Shown piece after piece: positions 1 through 9,700 of a stretch of 64,000 nt of DNA. Origin of the DNA: Cyanobacteria bacterium SZAS LIN-3 (GTDB lineage: Bacteria > Cyanobacteriota > Vampirovibrionia > Obscuribacterales > Obscuribacteraceae); NCBI GenBank assembly GCA_018266215.1, contig JAFEAV010000008.1:61510-125509 (forward strand). The letters are read 5' to 3'. The notes below the pieces were generated by a model that was not told the origin of the DNA, made no database searches, and saw only the letters and a program-made list of their open reading frames with translations. Position numbers and translations under genes: made by a program. Each line of letters opens with the position of its first letter. The stretch's first letter is position 1.

Positions 1-1
1 G

Positions 2-1387
2 ATGGTCAAGCAAGATTCGAAGAATCAGCAGCATCTGACCAAGACCGGTGAGGTTTTCGGCAGCCCCATCTATATGAGTCCGGAACAGTGCCTGGGCCGA
101 AATATTGATGCCAGGTCAGATATTTATGCGCTTGGCTGTTTGATGTATGAAACTCTCTCTGGTGTCCCGCCTTTTCTTGGTGACGGCTTCCTTGAGACGA
201 TGAACATGCATGTTGGTGATAAGGCCAGGCCTCTGGCTGAAGTGGTGCCTGATGCCAATGTACCGGCGGAGCTGGTTGATATTATCAACCGCTGTATGGA
301 GAAAGACCCGGGCGCGCGCTTCCAGAATGTCGGAGAGGTGCGCGATACCCTCGTCTACATCACTACAGTACTGCTGGGCTCCAGTCGCACTCACATCTCC
401 AGTATCAGTGCTGCTCTTCCTCCGGTTGCTTCGGCGCCGAAGAAGATTCCGCTGGCTACAATTATTGCCTCCGTCTCGGCTCTTTTACTTGTGGGCGGTG
501 TTTCATTCCTGGTTTTCTGGCCGGGGCCGGATGACGATCGGGGGACTATTTTAAACAAGGTCATCTGGCAGGTGACTATGGCGGACGTGGATAAGCTGCT
601 GGCAAAAAATAATTATCCTGAGGCGGAACAGAAGCTTGTTTCTGCGGAAGCAAAGGCACGCAGTTTTGGTGACAAAAGAGCGCGCTTGATGGCTACACTC
701 AAAACCAAAAGTGATCTCTACGACAGCTGGGAAGGGCACGCGGAAGCGCTGGAAAAGACAAATCTGGAGATGGCCGAGATAGAATCCTCGCGCGTTTCTT
801 CCGACGCTAAAATTCTGACAAAGATGCTTGATGAAGTTGCGGCACCGACTAATTCCGCGGTGCAGGAGAGTCAGTCTCAACTGCGCTTTGAAGCGCAAAT
901 CCCCAGAATCCTATCCACCGCCTCCAAGTTGGCGGGAAGAAGTATGTGTACGGAGGAATATGCTCTCCTGACAAAAGCGCTTTCTGTGTCCAAGCAAAAG
1001 TTGGGCAAGGATTCGGTCCAGACTGCCAAACTTTCTTTGGAATTAGCTGACTGTTATTCCGACCAGCGCCGATACGAACAGGTAAGACCACTGCTTGTTG
1101 AAGCTGTGGAGGCTTACAGGAGCAAGTCCGATACACACAAGGTAGATTTTGTCCGGGCACTGGCGAAACTTGGTCAATTTGATGTGGACCGCACTGATTT
1201 TGCCAAAGCCGGACCCGAACTGGATGAAGCCCTCAAGGCGGCTCGCACATTGAAGGGAAATCCGGATGTGCTGATACTCTGTCTGCGCAGCAATCGTGAC
1301 TTTCTCAGTCAGACCGGTAAAAAGGCTGAAGCCGAGGCCTTGCGTAATGAAGTCGAGTCTCTGGAAAAGCACGCTGGTAAGCGATGA
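2..1387 (+). CDS. Ser/Thr protein kinase, C-terminal part (5' truncated by window edge)
   Basis: This is the C-terminal part of a Hanks-type receptor Ser/Thr kinase; the Gly loop, catalytic Lys and HRD loop lie before the window, so the first Met in frame is not the start. Visible are the activation segment and APE-type motif (GSPIYMSPEQ), the subdomain IX Asp (DARSDIYALG) and the final C-lobe helices ending near residue 120. A single membrane helix follows at about residues 149-171. The remaining 290 residues are helical and TPR-like and would lie outside the cytoplasm, a usual place for a sensor. Its TGA overlaps the next gene's ATG (ATGA), so the downstream secreted protein is probably translationally coupled. 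The kinase assignment is firm; the ligand is unknown. Confidence 0.88.
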   Translation: MVKQDSKNQQHLTKTGEVFGSPIYMSPEQCLGRNIDARSDIYALGCLMYETLSGVPPFLGDGFLETMNMHVGDKARPLAEVVPDANVPAELVDIINRCMEKDPGARFQNVGEVRDTLVYITTVLLGSSRTHISSISAALPPVASAPKKIPLATIIASVSALLLVGGVSFLVFWPGPDDDRGTILNKVIWQVTMADVDKLLAKNNYPEAEQKLVSAEAKARSFGDKRARLMATLKTKSDLYDSWEGHAEALEKTNLEMAEIESSRVSSDAKILTKMLDEVAAPTNSAVQESQSQLRFEAQIPRILSTASKLAGRSMCTEEYALLTKALSVSKQKLGKDSVQTAKLSLELADCYSDQRRYEQVRPLLVEAVEAYRSKSDTHKVDFVRALAKLGQFDVDRTDFAKAGPELDEALKAARTLKGNPDVLILCLRSNRDFLSQTGKKAEAEALRNEVESLEKHAGKR

Positions 1388-2187
1388 CGACAAGCAAGGC
1401 GAAGGTCACATTATTATTGCTTGCTGTCGGCTTTTTTGCTGCGTGTTTCGTCGCCCCGGGCTCCCTGGCTAAGTCAGGCTCTGAGGAATGGCTGGTAGAG
1501 CAGGTCCACGAAGATCGCCTCAAAGCGACCATACGCGTCACCCGCGACGCCGTCGCATTGAAGGCAAATCCCTTTGGCTGTTTCTTCCTGGCTAAGGCTC
1601 CGGATTGGAAAGTGCATTGCTATCGGCCCCAGGAGAAACTTGAGTGGATTGGCGATATGCATGAGTTTAGCGGTATCGTAATGGCCAATCCCTATGCCAC
1701 TGTTAAGCCGACCCGGCGCGGACCTCCGCCTGCGCTCATTGGGCAGGCCATTGTCAGCGGTTTGCAGTGCCAGACGTATCGGACATTCGGCGGAGAGTTG
1801 CAGTGTTGCAACGAGATTGCTGTAGATCCAAAAGTTGTCTTGTTTTTCAATCGACTATACGGCACGCCGCTGGTTCCTTCTGTGCCGCTGGAAGTAACTG
1901 TCAACAAAGCCGGTCGGCAATTGCCTCACTCCGGCAAAGTAAACTGGATAGACACAGGTATCGCAGACGATTTGAGAAGGGGCAAGATCCGTACTTTGAA
2001 GACTGTCTCTTGTCGGAAGATTCCCTTCGATGCAAAGGATTTTCAGGCGCCGAGCGGTTTTAAGAGAGTCGTAGATCTGATTGAAGTTTCATATTCCAAA
2101 GACCAGCGATCAGAAATCGACGACATGCTAAACAATGTGGGATTTGAATCGGATCTTGGCCGAAAGAGTGGGGGCGGGAAGAAATAG
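1384..2187 (+). CDS. Secreted protein of unknown function, coupled to the upstream kinase
   Basis: I do not recognise a family. The 267-residue product starts with a signal peptide (hydrophobic core at about residues 8-24, ending in a GSLAKS-type cleavage region), so it is exported. The start overlaps the kinase stop in an ATGA arrangement. The mature protein looks like a mixed alpha/beta domain, with a Lys/Gly-rich tail. It resembles the next gene product in layout: a signal peptide, a WKV/WELKLY-type strand, and a C-terminal KR-x(4)-D-x-IEV / KR-x(3)-DKLEV segment. The two are probably diverged paralogues. Being coupled to a receptor kinase suggests an extracytoplasmic partner or target, which is inference only. 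Confidence 0.75.
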   Translation: MTTSKAKVTLLLLAVGFFAACFVAPGSLAKSGSEEWLVEQVHEDRLKATIRVTRDAVALKANPFGCFFLAKAPDWKVHCYRPQEKLEWIGDMHEFSGIVMANPYATVKPTRRGPPPALIGQAIVSGLQCQTYRTFGGELQCCNEIAVDPKVVLFFNRLYGTPLVPSVPLEVTVNKAGRQLPHSGKVNWIDTGIADDLRRGKIRTLKTVSCRKIPFDAKDFQAPSGFKRVVDLIEVSYSKDQRSEIDDMLNNVGFESDLGRKSGGGKK

Positions 2188-2225
2188 TCGATGGTGGGAT
2201 TGTGGCAAGGTTGATTGAGCCTAAA

Positions 2226-3023
2226 ATGAGAAATGCGACTTTGCTTCTGCTCGTCCTCAGTACGTTTTTGGGAGCGCCTTCGGCTTTCGCGCTCAAATCA
2301 AAAGTCCCTGAAAAAATAGTCGACCAGGTTTTGCTCGATCATATAGACAGTAGGGTCCTGGGCCGTTGTCGTTTGTATTTGTGCGAGCAAGGAGGCCGTT
2401 TTGAAACTAGCGACGGCAGAGTAGTTGCCGTTTGTCGTCCGCCTACCTGGGAGCTGAAGCTCTATGCCCCTAAGAAGAAAGTGGTTTTTTCAGTCGATCG
2501 TAAGAATATCAATTCCAGTGGCCTGAGTGTTTTCAATTCGCCCGTGGAATACCACAAAGTCCAGGTAACCGAAGAGTACGACAAGCATTTGGGCCTAAAG
2601 GTGCAACGTGTTCTGGTTGACTGCAGTAAGCAAAAGATGGTCGTGCACGACCCTGTTATTTTTCAGTCCCGCGCACAACGCTTCCTGCGGGATTCTGTTC
2701 TGAAGCTGACTCAGAAGTACAACTTCAAGCCTGAGATACAGCAATTTGTGCACTTTATATTCAATCAGAACAATTTCAATGGTTTGCCAATTGAGCTGAA
2801 AAACACGTATGGCGATGGACTAGTCGAGACAACCTATTCCACTGATTCAATCGAATACGTTAAGCGACCGCTGACAATCTTTGACTATCCAGTGGGCATG
2901 AAACGTGCTGCAGACAAGCTGGAAGTGATGATGTCTGAAGATGCCAACTCAACTCTGGAGGATCTATTTGTGTCACCGGACCCGGAGCGGAAAAAGTCTG
3001 ATGGGAAACGAACGAACAGGTGA
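2226..3023 (+). CDS. Secreted protein of unknown function, paralogue of the preceding gene
   Basis: The family is not recognised. I chose the ATG at 2226 because it puts a clean signal peptide (MRNATLLLLVLSTF, cleavage near the SAFA-L site) at the N-terminus; an in-frame GTG at 2202 would add eight residues before it. The mature part of about 245 residues has WELKLYAPKKK and ends in KRAADKLEVMMSED, matching the corresponding segments of the upstream product in order and spacing. It is separated from that gene by 38 nt and follows the same kinase, so all three are likely one transcription unit. Its stop directly abuts the convergent gene on the other strand with no gap. Confidence 0.72.
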   Translation: MRNATLLLLVLSTFLGAPSAFALKSKVPEKIVDQVLLDHIDSRVLGRCRLYLCEQGGRFETSDGRVVAVCRPPTWELKLYAPKKKVVFSVDRKNINSSGLSVFNSPVEYHKVQVTEEYDKHLGLKVQRVLVDCSKQKMVVHDPVIFQSRAQRFLRDSVLKLTQKYNFKPEIQQFVHFIFNQNNFNGLPIELKNTYGDGLVETTYSTDSIEYVKRPLTIFDYPVGMKRAADKLEVMMSEDANSTLEDLFVSPDPERKKSDGKRTNR

Positions 3024-3617
3024 TTATTGAGTCGGCCATCCGCCGTTTACGCAGTCAAAAGTGAGACCGTGCGTTGAATCTTCCAGGGAGCGTAGTACTT
3101 TCAGTACGGGCGGTTTTATTGGGTCCAGGTCTGTTGTTGCTTCCACCGTAATCGCTTGTACCGCTATTTTCACTGGGCTGCGCGCTGATGAAACGTCAAG
3201 CCTGGCATCGCACCGGCGGAGTTTGTCTATTATGTCCTTCGGTAGCTGGTTTTCTCTTTCAGCCATGTCGGCAATTTCTTGTATTTCTTGTGCTGCTTCC
3301 GGTGAATCGTTGATCACAACAACGAAAGGAACTGTCGACTTAACCCGAACTAGGGGGAACAGACCATGCGTTAGCGGCACGTTCTCTGCCTCCGCTATGG
3401 TGGCTTCAGAGTCCTGGTTTATAATCTCAGCGATTTTTTTGTTATCTAGCGAGATGTCGTGGGAATCATACATCACCATCGCTGAGGTTATTGGAGAACC
3501 GATGTCGGGAAAGACGATTGGCTGCTTTTTTGCACGTTTTCGGCGCGACCTGGCGATGGCTAAATAAGCAATCGCCGCAGCTGCCATGAAAAAAATCATT
3601 ATTCCTGAATCGTCCAT
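3024..3617 (-). CDS. Single-pass membrane protein of unknown function
   Basis: The family is not recognised. From the ATG at 3617 the protein has about 197 residues. It begins with a membrane helix (GIMIFFMAAAAIAYLAIA) followed at once by a basic cluster (RSRRKRAKK), the pattern of an inner-membrane anchor with a cytoplasmic domain by the positive-inside rule. An alternative GTG start at 3677 would add 20 polar residues before the helix. The soluble part of about 165 residues is acidic with alternating strands and helices. It is convergent with the secreted-protein gene and stands alone. Confidence 0.62.
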   Translation of the reverse strand: MDDSGIMIFFMAAAAIAYLAIARSRRKRAKKQPIVFPDIGSPITSAMVMYDSHDISLDNKKIAEIINQDSEATIAEAENVPLTHGLFPLVRVKSTVPFVVVINDSPEAAQEIQEIADMAERENQLPKDIIDKLRRCDARLDVSSARSPVKIAVQAITVEATTDLDPIKPPVLKVLRSLEDSTHGLTFDCVNGGWPTQ

Positions 3618-3714
3618 TACGTTCTGCGAACTTTCTAAATTGGGCTTTGCCGACTCTGTCGGAGACAGTTGTATCACGTATCACTAAATGCTGGTGGGCC
3701 GTTGTTTCTCACAC

Positions 3715-6700
3715 CTAATGTAATGAAGCAGTGACTGTCGGCTTTACAAAATACTGATAATCTGCGCCGTTGAGCTGATCTAAAATCGCCGCGGTTTTTA
3801 GAAGGTAGCAGCCAATTTTGCTGGCTTGTGCGTCTTTGGAGCGAATCATGTCGCGCAGAGGCAGGATATTAACGATGGCGTGTCTCATCGAAAATTGGCC
3901 CGAGAATGTTTGTACATTGTCGTCAAGCATACTGGTTTGAAGGTTTCTATAACCAATTGTCTGCGTTGGATTTATCAGTGCCAGGTTCTTTCCGGCACCC
4001 GTTGAAACAATTGTCATCCCTCCCGGCATTATGCTTATGCGTTTTTTTGCTGTTTCGAATATGATTGCGTCTTTGTGTTTGTCGAAAAGATTGTAGACGG
4101 CGACACCTTCACTAAACGCCATGACCATGGCGACTGAATTTGCTGCTACTTTTATCGTGCCCGCTGGGGTGTTCACGACGGTGTCTCTTGTGGCCGCAAA
4201 GATTACACTGCCACGCTTCAGCTTGACTGCTTTTGTCACTTGCGCTGGGGCGTCTTTTGTGACGGAGCCTATCAAGGGACCATTTGCAAGTTCTTCCAGC
4301 TCCAAAATTGAGGAAATTTCGTTTTTGATGCCCAGAGAATCTCCTTCGAATAGTACCGCGGGTATTTCTCCCGATTGCAATTCCGTTTCAGACAGCCATC
4401 TGGATTCGCCCATCCCATAGGTATGAACGTTCTGGGTCAGTGGAAGTGAGCTATTGATGCTGGAAACGATGCCCTCTGTAGTTATTCTTTCCGGGATAAG
4501 AGCGTAATTGGAGACCTTGGCCATAGAAGTGGTCTCGGCAATGGTCGGGGGTGCAGGCAAGATGCTTTTTGTCATAGCAGGGCTGAGTGCGTAAGAAGGC
4601 GAAGCCAGCGCAGCAGAGTCAGGTTGTGCAATCGAGGTAGGTACCGGATCGGCTGTGATAGTAACCCCACCGCCGAGAGTAATTGCTGTGATCGGCCTGG
4701 TACCGACGTTAAAGACAACATTACTGCCCTGTAGGTTTATGGTATTGACCGGACCAGAGACAGTAATTCCTTTACCGAAAAACACACTGCCGCCACTTAC
4801 TTGATTAACAGTCAAGCCTGATGGAGGAGCTGTGCCGACGACCGGATTGGTGGGCACTGGTCCTATTACTATGCTTACCTGCCCGCCGTTAGTGCTTGTC
4901 GACATGGTGGTGATTTTGCTGCCGTTGCCGATCGCTATTATGCCGCTGCTTTTGTTGTCATTTTCCAGAACTATACTGCCGTTGCCTGCATGGATGGTGG
5001 AGGCTCCGTTAACAGTAAGGGTGCCGGTTTTTTCTATGACAGTGATGCTGCCACCGCTGGATGTAATGCCATCGAGAGCGCTTGATCCTGCTGTGTACAA
5101 ATTGAAGGCACCGCCCGAAGTCGACTTTTTGATCGCTACAGCACTGGACAACTTGCTTGCAACATTTACGACGCCGGTTCCACCCGTATTCGCAGCTAGA
5201 TTGGTTGTGTAGATATTAAGAGTGGTTTTAGTTGTTGTGCCGCTTCCTATATTGCCGGTGCCACTGCTGAGTGTGATAGTTCCGTTGACTTTTGTTTGAA
5301 ATTTACCGGTCGTACTGCTCGTGATGCTCCCACTTCCGTCGGCGACAGCAATTATCGAAGAAGCATTGTTCCCGCCTACTGCTGCATTGACGGTGATATC
5401 GCCATTGCTGCCGGTGTTTGTAATAAGTGAATAGGCGGTTGCTGATGACATAGCTTTGGCGATGATAATGCTTCCATCAGAATTCAGATTAAACGTGCCT
5501 TTTGTCGCACTGCCATTAACCGTAAGACTTGCAGTGCCGACGTTTGCAACATTTACCGCTCCGGTTGTCGTCAGGTTTAGCACGGCGGCATTGATAGCCA
5601 GCGCTCTCACAGGTGTTCCGACAGTACCCGATGTGGTTTTTAAAGTAACTGTATTGGCCTTGATGGTGCCTCCGGCACCGGTCTCAGAGATAATCCCCTT
5701 ACCGGTCGCAGTCAAGACAGCGGTTCCGGTGGCGGAGCTGACAGTTAAGTCTCCACCGATCGTAATACCAAGATTGGTGCCGCTTGTGGTCAGGGTTGTC
5801 GATGTGCCCGATGCAAGTGTACCTTTGATTGTAAGGGCACCGGAGGAGAGTAATTTAAAACTGGTCCCCGCTGTGGAAGCGTCGAGGGTGACGTTGCTCT
5901 TGATCTTATCTGTAATATTTATGAGACCCAGGGCTGAAGCTTGTACTTCCCCCGCGACCACGCTAAAACCGGCTCCGCTGGTGCCGATATTGCCGCCTGT
6001 CGACTGGAGGACGATTTTTGCGGTTGTCAGAGAGCCTGTCTGTGTAATTGCGCCTTTATCGACTGTTAGGCTTACGGTTTGCAGACCTTTATTGGCACTA
6101 AGCGATGAGCCAAGCGCAAGTACGCCGGTGCCACCAGCCGATTCCGTCAAATTCTCGACTGCGTTTAACGGTATCGCATTTGTAATGCCGCTGCTGCCGT
6201 TGATTATGGTCAGACTGCCGCCGGCACCTGCTACCGAGAGCCCACCCAGGACACCATTGGTGTTTGTTTTGGCTGTACTGCCGATGTTGAAAGTGGTGGC
6301 ACTCTTTGATATCAAGCTGATTGTGCCACCGTTGCCGCTTCCGCTTCCGTTGGCGCTGAGTGCGCCTGTTACAAGGAGATTGCCTGATCCGGCGCTGCCT
6401 GCTTCAAGCGAAATCTTTCCTCCGTTTGAGTTTGTTGCGCCCGGTCCAATGTCTAAGCCGGCGGGAGAGACAGTAAGATTGCCGCCGGTGCTGAAAGTCA
6501 CGGCGCCACCTGAGCCTGTATTTACACCACCACTAGCGGAAAGTTGTATCTGTCCTGCTTGGGTGCCGATATTAACAGGAGCGGATGATTGCAGCGAAAC
6601 AACTATTGATCCACCATTACCCGCAGCACCCCCTGCCGACGCATCCAGGGAGAGCGGCTGTGAAGCAGATTGACCCCAGCTCAAGCTGTTTGCACTCAAA

Positions 6701-9700
6701 GCTAAGGATCCTCCATTACCGATGGAGTCGTTTTGCACGGTAAAAGGCTGATTGCTAGCTAGAGTAATAGTGCCACTGGTAGCGAGACTTATATTGCCGC
6801 CGGAGAGTTGATTTGTTGTTGTGATGTTTGCGCCCGTAGCCATCGCCACTAAGCTTATGGCTGCTGCACCTGAATCAATGCCGCTGACGGTGATTGATCC
6901 GCTGGCGGTTCCTGGACTAAAAGAGCCGCCTGCGACAAAACCGCCGCCAACAACGATCGTGGCCGATGAAACCGGATTGGCTGCACTGATAGATACTCGC
7001 CCGCCAAGCTGCGCCCCCGCCGCCGAGGTGGTGTCGATATTGCCGGTAATCGATACCCCGCTTCCGATTATGTTTACGCTTCCGCCGGTACCGGTCGTCG
7101 ATGTCGTTGAAATCGTCCCCAGGGTGATGGTGCCGTTTGCTACAGCTAAGACTCCACCAGCACTGGTCTTTCCTGATGTGTCGATGCTGGTATTACCGAG
7201 GTTGATTGAGCCTGTGCTGGAACCCGTTATCACAAACGTTGAAGTTGTATCCAGAGGTGGATAATTAAGCGATCCGCCGTTCGGGGTGAAGTTGTACCCG
7301 GCCAGAAGCGATAAATTGCCGCCCGCTGCTGTCGAACTACTCAAATCAATCTTCACTGTATTGCCATTGTCTGTAATGCTTCCAACCGAAAGTATTGCTA
7401 GACTCTGGCCATTAAATACAAGCGGTCCGAGAGTGGAGAGGTCCAGGGTGCCGCTCGTATTGGCTATAACTCCACCACGTGCCAGACTGTTGACGACCAG
7501 CGGGTTACCGGTGAGAGTGCCGCTGCCTATTTCAAACAGAGTGCTGCTATTGACAGTGACTGTCGCTGTGCCGACGACTGTTGCACCATTGTCGATCTGA
7601 ACCAACTGGGTCTGCCCGCCGGCGTTCAATACCGTATTGCCCATAAGGGTCTGACTGCCGCTAAATTCAATTTTATTAGCTTCAGGACTGCCGCTCTGCG
7701 TGTTTGCGTTAACATCTATAGTGCCACTGGTGACTTTAAATGTGCCACCACCGCCGATAATGATGTTGCCTCCGGCGTTGGACGAAACTACTGCTTCTGT
7801 GCTGCTCAAATGAATGTTGCCGCTTAAGGTGCTGAATGTACCGGCATTGTTTATGATTACACTATTGCCCGTTGCCCCGGTAACAGTTATGTCACCGCTG
7901 TTGGCTACAATGGCACCGGATGCGCTGTTCACTGACACGGTGAGATCATTGCCGCTGACTCCATTGATTGCTACCGAAGTCCCAGCTATTTGAGTGCTGC
8001 CGGTTATCTGTACACTTGCTCCGGAGGTAATCTTGAGAGCACCTGAAGCCGTAACGTCATCGCTGAGAATCAAGGAAACTCCTGCTGGGGACCCAATAGT
8101 TATATTGCTTCCGGTCAAGACACCAGAGGTCGCACCCCCAGCCGTAACGGAAATGTCTGCAGAGGTGCCGGCCTTTCCGGGTGTGCCGCTCGAGCCTCCC
8201 GGCGCTGAAACACCGTCCGCCCCTGCCGCTCCACCCGCACCGCCTTGAGCCGTCAGTGGACCGCTGAAGTTGTTAGCAACAAATGAAATTACGCCGGCTG
8301 CGCCTCCATCCCCACCGCTGCCTCCATTGCCACCGGCTGATGTTGGTGGACTGACGACGCCATCACCGCCGGCGCCACCGCTGCCTCCCGCGCCCCCGAT
8401 GGCTTTAATGCCTGAAGCAATCGTCGCCGAGCCGGCTTGAACAGTGATGGCTCCTGCCGCGCCGCCTTTGCCACCATTTCCACCTTGTCCGCCAGCCGTT
8501 GAGTTGGGAGAATTAGGTGATCCGTGGAAACCATCCCCACCGTTACCTCCAGCACCGCCGCTACTATCGATTCCACCGGTGATCGAAAGCTGACCTTTTC
8601 CGGCATTAACTTGAATTTGACCACCCTTGCCGCCGTCCGATCCACCGACGCCGTCGATGGCGCCAGCGGGTGGAAGGGAAAATGCCAGACCGTTCCCACC
8701 GTTTCCGCCGGCTCCGCCGACGGTTGATAAATTTCCTGTGACTGAAATATTTCCGTTCTTGGTAGAAGCTGCTATGGAGCCTCCGTTCCCACCAGCACCT
8801 CCAGCCGATGCCGGATTGCCGGCGACACCAGATCCTCCAAGACCGCCGTTGGTCGATATACCACCGCCAATGGTGAGCTCTGTTGAACTTTGCAGCGTCA
8901 CATTGCCGCCATTGCCGCCGGCCGCTGCTGGGAATGATTGGCTGGACCCGAAGCCACTCATTGTTCCTCCGTTACCGCCGGCTCCGCCAACACTATTTAT
9001 GGCACCGGATATACCGATGCCACCATTGATTGACTGGATTGCTATGTTGCCGGCGTTCCCGCCAACGGACGCCGGAATACCCGATTGAAAATTAAGGAAT
9101 GGAGCACCTGTGGTTCCATAGGTGGACAGGCTCCCGGTGGCGATATTACCCCCGGCTAAAATATTGATGTCTCCACCGGCCCCCGGTCCTCCCTGTCCCG
9201 GTGCTCCGGTAAGTATATTTCCGACTGTGACTTGAGCATTGTCGTTAATAGTGCCGGAAGGGATAATTGGACCGCCGGCAGTTATTGCTCCGCCGGAATT
9301 AAAAGATGCGGTCGTTCCTCCTGTCGCTGTGGGTTGAGACGTCGAAATATTGACTGTGCCGCCCTTTCCGGCGACAGCTGTAGGCTGGCCCACGAAGCCG
9401 CTCAGTCCTTGACCGTTGCTCCCCGATGTTGTGATATTGCCCACTTGCACTGTCACAGCGCCTGTTGTTGGTTTGGCTCCGGCGATTATAGTGACATTGC
9501 CACCGTTGTTAGTCCCTGTTCCGCCGTATATGCTGGCGCTGGTGTTGATGGTGCTGCTGCTGTTAAAAAGTACACTGCCTCCGGTTGTGCCTTTGGCAAA
9601 AGAGGCTAGTGTGACGTTGCCACCACCTGCGGTGTATGTGCTGCTACTTGTGTCGATAACCGTACCGGCGTAGCCCGCCGTAAAATCAATATTGCCGCCT

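Noticed and set aside
5456..6673. Long proline/valine-rich open frame (405 codons) on the plus strand inside the giant surface protein gene, and several neighbours
   Set aside because: They are mirrors of Gly/Ser/Thr codon runs of the minus-strand gene. They lack ribosome binding sites, domains and conserved motifs.
8100..9100. Short repeated DNA units that look like a repeat array or CRISPR
   Set aside because: The repeats are Gly-Gly-x codon runs of the surface protein; unit lengths and sequences vary and there are no constant repeat and spacer pairs.
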